Of a DNA stretch of 64,000 nucleotides, positions 43,995 through 51,412 are shown one piece after another. The notes under the pieces were generated by a model. The model did no database searches. It was not told the origin of the DNA and was given only the letters and a program-made list of their open reading frames with translations. This DNA comes from Imhoffiella fuscus (lineage in GTDB: Bacteria; Pseudomonadota; Gammaproteobacteria; Chromatiales; Chromatiaceae): NCBI RefSeq assembly GCF_042682685.1, contig NZ_JBHUHX010000024.1:1-64000 (forward strand), read 5' to 3'. The number at the start of each line of letters is the position of its first letter. The stretch's first letter is position 1. The position numbers were made by a program, and so were the translations under genes.

Positions 43995-44471
43995 TCAGGA
44001 CGGATCCTCGCCCTTCTTCTTGCGCTCGCCTGAAAGGCCGAATCCGGCGGCCCGCAGGAGATCGTCCTGGAGCTCGGCCCAGATCTCAACGTTCTTCTGG
44101 GTCAGACGCGTCACGGTGTCGAACGGGGTGTCGGTCCAGGCCTGGGTCACCTCTTGCTGCTGCTTGGCGAAGAGATTGAGCGAGGTTTCGAGATAGCGAG
44201 CGAAGATCCCCTGTAGCGTGCCGCCGTAAAAACGGATGATCTGCGCCAGCATGGGGGCACTGAACAGAGGCGCGCCGCCGGCCTCCTCCTCCAACATGAT
44301 CTGCAGCAAAATCGAGCGGGTGATGTCGTTGTCGTTAGCGGTATCGACCACCTTGAAGCTGACACGACCCATGACGAGCTCGCGCACGTCGGACAGTGTG
44401 ATGTAACGGCTGACCTCGGTGTCATAGAGACGGCGGTTCGGATACTTCTTGATGATGCGCTCGCTGTTCAT
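43995..44471 (-). CDS. phaR: Polyhydroxyalkanoate synthesis regulator PhaR
   Basis: DNA-binding repressor that senses PHA polymer and controls phasin expression. The 158-residue product has the PHB_acc_N DNA-binding domain (MNSERIIKKYPNRRLYDTEVSRYITLSDV, residues 1-60), a PHB_acc domain (about 65-110; FSAPMLAQIIRFYGG) and a helical tail. ATG 44471 gives exactly this conserved start. It follows phaA on the minus strand, with a 12-bp hairpin and the assembly gap between. Its likely targets are the TGCA-rich sites at 37711-37743 and 45839-45881. Confidence 0.95.
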   Translation of the reverse strand: MNSERIIKKYPNRRLYDTEVSRYITLSDVRELVMGRVSFKVVDTANDNDITRSILLQIMLEEEAGGAPLFSAPMLAQIIRFYGGTLQGIFARYLETSLNLFAKQQQEVTQAWTDTPFDTVTRLTQKNVEIWAELQDDLLRAAGFGLSGERKKKGEDPS

Positions 44472-44529
44472 GGGCACCTGATCTGCGTGGGCGAGTGAAT
44501 GATGCAAGTGTACTCCACTCGCGAAGGCG

Positions 44530-44559
44530 CCTCGTCGGCGGTCGCCGACGAGGCGNNNN
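44530..44559. other. Strong hairpin followed by a 4-base assembly gap
   Basis: GCCTCGTCGGCG-GT-CGCCGACGAGGC (44529-44554) is a perfect 12-bp hairpin in the phaA-phaR gap. Four N follow at 44556-44559, then CCCCCC. The true length of sequence at the gap is unknown; the hairpin may be the phaA terminator. Confidence 0.7.
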
Positions 44560-44575
44560 CCCCCCACCACTGCGG

Positions 44576-45760
44576 TCAGAGACGCTCGACGGCGAGGGCG
44601 ACGCCCTGACCACCACCGATACACAGGGTCGCGAGACCCTTCTTGGCATCGCGGCGCTGCATCTCGTGGAGCAGGGTCACGAGCACGCGAGCGCCGGAGG
44701 CACCGATCGGGTGGCCGAGCGAGATGGCGCCGCCATTGACGTTCACCTTACTCAGATCCCAACCCATCTCCTTGTTGACCGACATGGCCTGAGCGGCGAA
44801 GGCTTCGTTGGCCTCGATCAGGTCCAGATCGGCCGGCGTCCAGCCTGCCTTCTCCAGGCACTTGGTGGAAGCCGGGATGGGACCGGTGCCCATGACGGCC
44901 GGATCCACACCTGCGCTGGCGAACGCAACGATGCGCGCCATCGGCTTGAGACCCAGTTCCTTCGCCTTGGACTCCTTCATCACCACCACCATGGCGGCGC
45001 CGTCGTTGATGCCGGAGGCGTTGCCGGCAGTCACGGTACCCTCCTTATCGAAGGCCGGACGCAGCTTGCCCAACCCCTCGGCCGTGGTCCCGGCGCGCGG
45101 GAATTCGTCGGTGTCGAACACCAACGGATCGCCTTTGCGCTGCGGAATGGAGACGGGAACGATCTCGTCCTTGAAGCGACCGGCCTTGATCGCCGCCTCG
45201 GCCTTCTGCTGTGACTCGGCGGCGAAGGTGTCCTGAGCCTCGCGAGTGAAGCAGAACTGCTTGGCGATGTTCTCAGCCGTAACACCCATGTGATACTGAT
45301 TGAAGGCATCCCAGAGGCCGTCGACGATCATGGTGTCCACCAGCTTCCAGTCACCCATGCGCTGACCGTCGCGCGAGCGAGGCAGGACGTGGCTGGACTG
45401 GCTCATGCACTCCTGGCCGCCGGCGATGACGATGTCGGCATCCCCACAGGCGACCGCCTGCATGGCCAGGTGAACGGCCTTGAGACCGCTGCCGCAGACC
45501 TTGTTGATGGTCATGGCCGGAACGGAGTGCGGCAAACCGGCCTTGAGGGTCGTCTGCCGAGCGGGATTCTGACCGACACCTGCAGTCAACACCTGGCCGA
45601 GGATGACCTCGTCGATCTGGTCGGGGGCGATTCCGGTACGCGCCAACAGCGCCTTGAGCACAGTGGTACCCAGCTCGGTCGCGGGAAGGGACGACAAGGA
45701 ACCTCCGAAGGTCCCGATTGCGGTGCGTCCAGCATCGACGATGACGATGTTCTCGCTCAT
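44576..45760 (-). CDS. phaA: Acetyl-CoA acetyltransferase (beta-ketothiolase)
   Basis: Condenses two acetyl-CoA to acetoacetyl-CoA as the first step of PHB synthesis. The 394-residue thiolase shows the nucleophile Cys in NKVCGSGLKAV (near residue 88), GGQECMSQSSHV, NEAFAAQA, the GHPIGASGARV histidine motif and the C-terminal CIGGGQG cysteine. ATG 45760 (MSENIVIVDAGRT) is preferred to ATG 45769, since AGAGAGGA would be too close to the latter. Divergent from phaE, across a shared operator region. Confidence 0.95.
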   Translation of the reverse strand: MSENIVIVDAGRTAIGTFGGSLSSLPATELGTTVLKALLARTGIAPDQIDEVILGQVLTAGVGQNPARQTTLKAGLPHSVPAMTINKVCGSGLKAVHLAMQAVACGDADIVIAGGQECMSQSSHVLPRSRDGQRMGDWKLVDTMIVDGLWDAFNQYHMGVTAENIAKQFCFTREAQDTFAAESQQKAEAAIKAGRFKDEIVPVSIPQRKGDPLVFDTDEFPRAGTTAEGLGKLRPAFDKEGTVTAGNASGINDGAAMVVVMKESKAKELGLKPMARIVAFASAGVDPAVMGTGPIPASTKCLEKAGWTPADLDLIEANEAFAAQAMSVNKEMGWDLSKVNVNGGAISLGHPIGASGARVLVTLLHEMQRRDAKKGLATLCIGGGQGVALAVERL

Positions 45761-45826
45761 GTTAAGCATGTCCTCTCTGCATCATTGGGGAGTGGTCGAG
45801 TATAGATCGAAGTCTATTTGGACAGG

Positions 45827-45881
45827 ATTCTACGCACCTTTGTTGCAGTGCACAAATCGGCATGCTAACTTCTGCACAATA
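45827..45881 (-). promoter_or_regulatory. phaA promoter and shared PhaR-like operators (phaA/phaE)
   Basis: On the minus strand -35 TTGTGC (45850-45855), 17-bp spacer and -10 TAGAAT (45827-45832). TTTGTTGCAGTGCACAAA (45839-45856, plus) covers the -35 and spacer, and TTCTGCACAATA (45870-45881) is a second site. The same TTGTGCA words occur before phaP. On the plus strand they lie just upstream of phaE, so both directions could be controlled. Binding is inference. Confidence 0.6.
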
Positions 45882-45903
45882 CCAACCCGAGGAGGGCAAA
45901 CGC

Positions 45904-46989
45904 ATGAGCAATGAAAGCTTTTTCAACAACGACTGGATGGATCTCCAGCGCAAATATTGGGACAGTTGGTCCGACATGAGCCGCAAAGCGATGGGGCTCG
46001 ACGGCGAAGCCAAAATGACCGCACCCTGGGAGGGCGCGCTCGACCATTGGTGGAAGGCCTTCGCTCCCGCAGCCCCCGATATCTCCAAGTCGTTCATGGA
46101 GAAAATGATGGAGCAAGGCAAGACGTTCTTCCGCATGGCGGAGACCTTCTCGACCCAATCCAACGACGGCTCCGCCACCAACGGTATGACCTTCTGGACC
46201 AAGGCCCTGGAAGACATGCAACAGCGTTTCTCGGGCAATCTGAACGACGGCGATCACACGCTGCAGCGCATGATGTCCTTCTGGGAGATGCCGCTCGACA
46301 ACTGGCAGCGCATGATGTCCTCCATGTCGCCGATGCCTGGCGACATGCTGCGCAACATGCCGCACGAGAGCTTCAAGGGCAATCTGGACCGCGCGCTCTC
46401 CGCGCCGGGACTCGGCTACACCCGCGAAGAGCAGAGCCAATATCAAGAGCTGATGCGTAGCTCCATGGAGTATCAATCCGCGCTCCAGGAATACAGCGCC
46501 TTCTACTCCAAGCTCGGCATGAAATCGGTCGAGCGCATGGGCGACTACATCCAAGGTGTCGTCGATAGCGGCAAGACCATCGACTCGGCCCGCGCGCTCT
46601 ATGACAACTGGGTGACCTGCTGCGAATCCGTCTACGCCGACGAGGTCGCAACCCCGGAGTACGCCCGGATCCACGGACGCCTGGTCAATGCTCAGATGGC
46701 CCTCAAGAAGCGCCTCGCGCTCATCGTCGATGAAAATTTGGGCGCCATGAACATGCCCACCCGCAGTGAGGTGCGCACCCTCCAGGATCGTCTCCAGGAG
46801 ACCCGACGCGAAAACAAGCGGTTGTCCCAAGGACTGCGGGCGCTGGAGAAGCAGGTCGACGCACTCGCCGGCAAGACGCCCGCGAAGGTGACGGCCGCGA
46901 AGCCGGCCACGGCGCTCAAGAGCACGGCCCCGGCCACCAAGACGACCACGCGCCGCAAGACGACCGCCAAGACGACGCCCAGCGAATAA
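45904..46989 (+). CDS. phaE: Class III PHA synthase subunit PhaE
   Basis: Non-catalytic partner of PhaC in the class III PHA synthase typical of purple sulfur bacteria. The 361-residue product is helical and Met/Trp-rich (MSNESFFNNDWMDLQRKYWDSW), with a C-terminal coiled coil (about 290-325; VRTLQDRLQETRRENKRLSQGLRALEKQV region) and a Lys/Ala/Thr-rich basic tail (KTTTRRKTTAKTT). GAGGAGGG precedes ATG 45904. Followed by phaC after 56 bp. Confidence 0.95.
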   Translation: MSNESFFNNDWMDLQRKYWDSWSDMSRKAMGLDGEAKMTAPWEGALDHWWKAFAPAAPDISKSFMEKMMEQGKTFFRMAETFSTQSNDGSATNGMTFWTKALEDMQQRFSGNLNDGDHTLQRMMSFWEMPLDNWQRMMSSMSPMPGDMLRNMPHESFKGNLDRALSAPGLGYTREEQSQYQELMRSSMEYQSALQEYSAFYSKLGMKSVERMGDYIQGVVDSGKTIDSARALYDNWVTCCESVYADEVATPEYARIHGRLVNAQMALKKRLALIVDENLGAMNMPTRSEVRTLQDRLQETRRENKRLSQGLRALEKQVDALAGKTPAKVTAAKPATALKSTAPATKTTTRRKTTAKTTPSE

Positions 46990-47045
46990 GCTGAGTGGCG
47001 ATATCCGGCACAGCAACAGAGACGAACACCGCGAGGACTACAGAC

Positions 47046-48113
47046 ATGTTTCCCATCGACATTCGACCGGACAGGCTCGCCCAGGAGATGTTCGACTACA
47101 GCCGCAAGCTCGGGCAGGGCATGGAGAACCTGCTGAACGCAGAGGCCATCGACACCGGAGTCAGCCCCAAGCAAGCCGTCTATAGCGAGGACAAGCTGGT
47201 CCTCTATCGCTACGAGACCCCCGAAGGCGTCGAAACGCAGGGCACACCCCTGCTGATCATCTATGCGTTGGTCAACCGCCCCTACATGACCGACATCCAG
47301 GAGAACCGCTCCACCATCAAGGGGCTGCTCGCCACCGGTCAGGACGTCTATCTGATCGACTGGGGTTATCCGGATCAGGCCGACAGCGCCCTGACCCTGG
47401 ACGACTACATCAACGGCTATATCGACCGCTGCGTCGACCATCTGCGCGAGACGCACGACGTCGACAAGGTCAACATCCTCGGCATCTGCCAGGGCGGCGC
47501 CTTCAGCCTCATGTACACCTCCATGCACCCGGAGAAGGTGAACAACCTGGTGACCATGGTCACGCCGGTGGACTTCAAGACGCCGGACAACCTGCTGTCC
47601 GCCTGGGTGCAGAACATCGACGTCGATCTGGCCGTCGACACCATGGGCAACATCCCGGGCGAACTGCTGAACTGGACCTTCCTGTCGCTCAAGCCCTTCA
47701 GCCTGACCGGCCAGAAATACGTCAACATGGTCGATCTGCTGGACGACGCGGACAAGGTGAAGAACTTCCTGCGCATGGAAAAGTGGATCTTCGACAGCCC
47801 GGATCAGGCCGGCGAAACCTTCCGCCAGTTCACCAAGGATTTCTACCAGAAGAACGGCTTCATCGAAGGCGGCGTCATGCTGGGCGGACAGGAGGTGAAC
47901 CTCAAGAACATCACCTGCCCAGTGCTCAACATCTACGCCCTGCAGGACCACCTGGTTCCGCCGGATGCCTCCAAACCGCTCAAGTATCTGATCGGCTCCG
48001 AGGACTACACCGAACTCGCCTTCCCCGGCGGGCACATCGGCATCTACGTCAGCGGCAAGGCCCAGAAGGAAGTCACCCCCGCGATCGGCAAATGGCTGAA
48101 CGAACGGGGTTGA
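47046..48113 (+). CDS. phaC: Class III polyhydroxyalkanoate synthase subunit PhaC
   Basis: Catalytic subunit polymerising (R)-3-hydroxybutyryl-CoA. The 355-residue alpha/beta-hydrolase-fold protein has the lipase-like box GICQGG at residues 146-151 with nucleophile Cys148, the catalytic Asp in LQDHLVPPDAS near residue 302, and the His in GGHIG near residue 331. ATG 47046 (MFPIDIRPDRLAQEM) is used; GTG 46995 upstream in frame is not family-like. The size and motifs match the well-studied Allochromatium vinosum enzyme. Followed within 4 bp by a tandem-repeat array. Confidence 0.97.
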   Translation: MFPIDIRPDRLAQEMFDYSRKLGQGMENLLNAEAIDTGVSPKQAVYSEDKLVLYRYETPEGVETQGTPLLIIYALVNRPYMTDIQENRSTIKGLLATGQDVYLIDWGYPDQADSALTLDDYINGYIDRCVDHLRETHDVDKVNILGICQGGAFSLMYTSMHPEKVNNLVTMVTPVDFKTPDNLLSAWVQNIDVDLAVDTMGNIPGELLNWTFLSLKPFSLTGQKYVNMVDLLDDADKVKNFLRMEKWIFDSPDQAGETFRQFTKDFYQKNGFIEGGVMLGGQEVNLKNITCPVLNIYALQDHLVPPDASKPLKYLIGSEDYTELAFPGGHIGIYVSGKAQKEVTPAIGKWLNERG

Positions 48114-48116
48114 TGT

Positions 48117-48208
48117 AGCTACCAGCTACCAGCTACCAGCTACCAGCTACCAGCTACCAGCTACCAGCAAGAGTGTATCGCTGGCGGCTGGCGGCTGGCG
48201 GCTGGCGG
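48117..48208. repeat. Two heptanucleotide tandem arrays
   Basis: First array: AGCTACC units (CTACCAG phase), about 7.4 copies at 48117-48168. After 12 unrelated bases, a second array of four CTGGCGG units follows at 48181-48208. CTGGCGG is nearly the reverse complement of CTACCAG, so the arrays could form an imperfect hairpin. They fill the whole gap between the phaC stop and the stop of the convergent gene. Confidence 0.9.
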
Positions 48209-48805
48209 CTAATCCTGCACATAGAAATGACGCCATCCCATCCCGCTCGCGCGGGTCAGGACGTCGAGCAACGCATGGGTGGGAGTGGCCTCTCCCGGGA
48301 ACACCTCCTCGATCTGGACGAAGAACCGTCCGAATCCACCTTGCTGCTTCCAATCCCATAACCAAGGCGGACGCGTTTCCCTGCAACTCGGACAGGTCAC
48401 GCCCGCATGCGAGTGGGACATCCAATGCCTCACATGGTCGCGCCAATCGCCCAATCGATGCCGACACGCATTGCAGCGCGGCGCACGCGTATTGCGTCCG
48501 TACAGCAGGCGCGGATGTTCGAAGGCGGACGAGATGCGCACGTGGCAGAAGGGCCTCCGAGCGTCTGGCACATCGCAGATCCGAACCGCGCAGCCGGTAA
48601 AGGCCACCAGGCTCAGGAATCCCGGCCCGGTCCGAAAGGCCGCGCTCCCCTCACTGCCCAAGCGTTCACCAATGAAGCCCTCCTCGACCAGCGCCTCGAT
48701 CAACAGTGGAGGATGAGGACAGACATGCGGGTCGGACGGCGTCAGAATCAGCCGCCCGGTGTGCGCGGCCAAGGCGGCGTCCGTTCCTTTGAAAATCATT
48801 GACAT
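48209..48805 (-). CDS. Hypothetical protein with CxxC pairs
   Basis: The 198-residue soluble protein has a central pair of CxxC knuckles (CNACRHR and CPSCRE, about residues 110-141) separated by a His-rich stretch (HVRHWMSHSH), suggesting a zinc-ribbon-like centre. A further Cys region lies near residue 70. GAGGG precedes ATG 48805 by about 14 bases. It is the downstream neighbour, on the minus strand, of the REC-GGDEF-EAL gene (18 bp gap), so the two are likely cotranscribed. No family recognised. Confidence 0.65.
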   Translation of the reverse strand: MSMIFKGTDAALAAHTGRLILTPSDPHVCPHPPLLIEALVEEGFIGERLGSEGSAAFRTGPGFLSLVAFTGCAVRICDVPDARRPFCHVRISSAFEHPRLLYGRNTRAPRCNACRHRLGDWRDHVRHWMSHSHAGVTCPSCRETRPPWLWDWKQQGGFGRFFVQIEEVFPGEATPTHALLDVLTRASGMGWRHFYVQD

Positions 48806-48822
48806 ATCGATGAAATCAACCC

Positions 48823-50940
48823 TCAGTCCTCGGCGGTCGCTCGCCTAAAATCGAAATCCAGATCCGAACCCGGCAACTGAATGAAGCCCCCCTGGATGAA
48901 GTCCGGGCGACAGGTCCAGACACGCTCCAGACTCTCCTTATCGTCGATACCGGCCACGATGACGATCACCCCACGCTCTTGCAGACCCTGGACGATCCCC
49001 ATCAGCTCGGATTGATCGACCCGCGCCAGCAGTTGCATTGAGAGCTTGGCATACTTGACCCCGAGCCCTGACAGCAGCGCAAGATCCTCCCGCGAGCCCA
49101 TGACGTTGGCGACACAGGTCTGGATGCCATAGGTTCCCAGTCGATCCATGAGCGATCTGGCCTCCAAGCGGCTCTGGCGCACATCGGCGAGTTGAAACTG
49201 AAGCACTGGATAAAGCTGGACCAGATTGCGCTGCACGATCTGCTCGCGGAACCAGGGAAACCAGTCTGGAGCGACGAGCGTCTCGACCGACTGATGAACC
49301 AGAAAGCGCATCCGAGGATGGCTGGCGCGATGCCGGTTCATCGCCTCCAGCGCCTGGGCCAGGACCCAGCGATCGATCCTCGCCATCAGACCACCGCGCT
49401 CGGCCGAGGCGAGAAACGCCATGGGCGTCACCAGCTCACCATCCAGGGTCTTGAGGCGCAGCTGGGCCTCGTAGAACTCCTCGCCCCGTTTGGCGACCGG
49501 AAGCAGGGGTTGATACAGCAGCAGGAGACCATCGTGATTGAGCGCGGCATTGACCAACCGCCGAATCACTCCGAAGCTGCCAGGCAGCTCGCCCAGCCCT
49601 TCGGTGGACGACCACAACCGAAACTGGTTCCCTCCCGCCTCGGCGGCCCATTTCAATGCCTGTTCGGCACGTGAGAGCAAGGTCCCCGCATCATCCAGCG
49701 GCGGCGTCGGCAACCCCACCCCGATACTGACGGTCACATCCGTCCGTTTCGAGCCACCGCGAAACCCCAGTCCCTCGGACAGACGCGCGCACAGCTCCAA
49801 GGCGAAGCGCTCGATCTCCAAGGACTGCTGACGCGAGACGAGCACGCCGTAACGGTGCTCATCCAGCCGAGCCGCGACCTCATCGGATCCCATGCAGCTG
49901 GCGATCATCGCCTCCATCTGCCGCAGCAGGCGCTCGAAGCCGCCGATGCCCAGCCGCTCCAAGGCCCGCGCATGCTGATCGAGTTCCAGAACCAGCAGCC
50001 CGACGCCCTCCCGAGCGACCTTTCCCGAGTCGACGAAGCCCTCCAGATAGCGCAAAAAGACATCGCGTGGCAAAAACCCCTTGGCGCTTTCGCGGCGGTT
50101 TTCCAGGGTACGCCGATCACGGAACCAGCGAGAGTTGCGCACGCATTGCTCGATCGCAGCAATCAGCTGGTGACGACGCACCGGTTTGGGAATGAAGCCA
50201 TCGCCACCGGCCCGAAGCGCATCCAACCGTCCCGACAGATCGCGCTCGGTGGAGAGAAAGAGGATGGGCACACCAAAGAACGCGTCATGATCGCGAATGA
50301 TGGCAGCCAGCTCAGCCCCGGAGACAGCGGGCATGTCCTGACTCAGGAGAACCAGGTTGGGGCGGAATGCCTGGAGCCGATCCAGCGTCTTCATCGGATC
50401 CTCGGCCACCAGCACGTCCATGCCCGCACCGGCGATCGTGATGGCGATCTTCTTCGAGTGATCCGGCTGAGGTTCGACAACCAGGATCCGGTATCGGCGG
50501 CTATCGAAGACACCACTCAGACGCAAGATGCGGTCGGCCAGTCGACGCGAGGAAGACGGCATCGGCATATAACTGTCGACCCCGGCGCGCAAGGCCGCCA
50601 GACGGCGCTCCAAGGTGTCGTCGCCACGGTCGCGGCCGGCGAGACAGAGCACGACCGGGCAAGCCCACTCTTCCGAAGGCAACCCCGAGGTCACGCCGGG
50701 AAGCCTCTCGATCCCACCAATGAAAGGAAGGTCGATGACGAGAACGCCCGGCGAGATCCGGGCGCACAGAGCAGCTAGGCCATTTGGATCATCGACGCCC
50801 ATCAGTCTCAGTCCCTTGGGCTCAAGCATGGGCTTCAGCTCCTCTAGGAGCTGGAAATCGACGCCCAGAAAGAGGATGGGCGTCTCCGGTCGTGCTTGCT
50901 CTGGCGGTTTCATATCCTTGGTAACCTGTGTCAGTGTCAT
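48823..50940 (-). CDS. REC-REC-GGDEF-EAL protein with degenerate catalytic motifs
   Basis: A 705-residue signalling protein: two receiver domains (about residues 20-140 and 150-275), a GGDEF-like domain (about 295-445) and an EAL-like domain (about 460-695). REC2 has LLSQDMP where the acceptor Asp is expected, though the Lys (FIPKP) is kept. The GGDEF motif reads DEHRY, and the EAL motif reads EAQLR with later metal and catalytic positions changed (VHQS for VNLS, QLAD for E-type motif). It is therefore probably not an enzyme but a c-di-GMP-related binding or scaffold protein. The ATG at 50940 is uncertain; ATG 50913 is possible. Confidence 0.83.
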   Translation of the reverse strand: MTLTQVTKDMKPPEQARPETPILFLGVDFQLLEELKPMLEPKGLRLMGVDDPNGLAALCARISPGVLVIDLPFIGGIERLPGVTSGLPSEEWACPVVLCLAGRDRGDDTLERRLAALRAGVDSYMPMPSSSRRLADRILRLSGVFDSRRYRILVVEPQPDHSKKIAITIAGAGMDVLVAEDPMKTLDRLQAFRPNLVLLSQDMPAVSGAELAAIIRDHDAFFGVPILFLSTERDLSGRLDALRAGGDGFIPKPVRRHQLIAAIEQCVRNSRWFRDRRTLENRRESAKGFLPRDVFLRYLEGFVDSGKVAREGVGLLVLELDQHARALERLGIGGFERLLRQMEAMIASCMGSDEVAARLDEHRYGVLVSRQQSLEIERFALELCARLSEGLGFRGGSKRTDVTVSIGVGLPTPPLDDAGTLLSRAEQALKWAAEAGGNQFRLWSSTEGLGELPGSFGVIRRLVNAALNHDGLLLLYQPLLPVAKRGEEFYEAQLRLKTLDGELVTPMAFLASAERGGLMARIDRWVLAQALEAMNRHRASHPRMRFLVHQSVETLVAPDWFPWFREQIVQRNLVQLYPVLQFQLADVRQSRLEARSLMDRLGTYGIQTCVANVMGSREDLALLSGLGVKYAKLSMQLLARVDQSELMGIVQGLQERGVIVIVAGIDDKESLERVWTCRPDFIQGGFIQLPGSDLDFDFRRATAED

Positions 50941-51048
50941 GCCACACCCAAACTCATCATGATGTGCACGTTGCCGTTTCGCAAATCACACGCCTCGATT
51001 TGCGGTTGAAATCGCCGCTTCCTTTCGCTAGTTTCAAAACTCGTCATA

Positions 51049-51202
51049 CTGCTGGGGGTGTCCGTGTCGACCCGCCATCAGCGGATGGTCGGTGGAGGGA
51101 AGTTCCACGCTCACCCGACCCTTTCGCGAGAAGGCGCGCCGATACAGGGCTGAGAGAAGACCCTTCGAACCTGATCCGGGTCATGCTGGCGCAGGAAAGC
51201 AG
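51049..51202 (+). ncRNA. TPP riboswitch (THI element)
   Basis: The conserved parts are present in order: P1 CTGCT (51049-51053) / AGCAG (51198-51202), GGGGGTGTCC after it, the pyrimidine-sensor GGCTGAGAG (51148-51156), and the pyrophosphate-sensor AACCTGATCCGGGTCATGCTGGCGCAGGAA-type segment (51169-51197). A long P3 extension (about 51069-51140) is inserted. It lies 211 bp before thiC, which it should repress when thiamine pyrophosphate binds. Confidence 0.95.
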
Positions 51203-51412
51203 ACGGGCGCGCATCCCAGATGACCGGGATCGCGGTGCATGTCGTTGCCGGACCGCACGACATCGTTCCCGCCATCATCGCGCGTTCCGCCCGATCGACT
51301 CTCCACCCGCCCGCTCGCCGCGCCTGGCCTCCGCCCCGACATCCGGCAGTTAACGAGCCACCGATGGGCCCCTGGCGCCATGACGCGCCCGATTCGTTAT
51401 TGAGGAAACCAG

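Noticed and set aside
48117..48208. Possible CRISPR array
   Set aside because: The repeats are 7-bp units without spacers; no cas genes are near.
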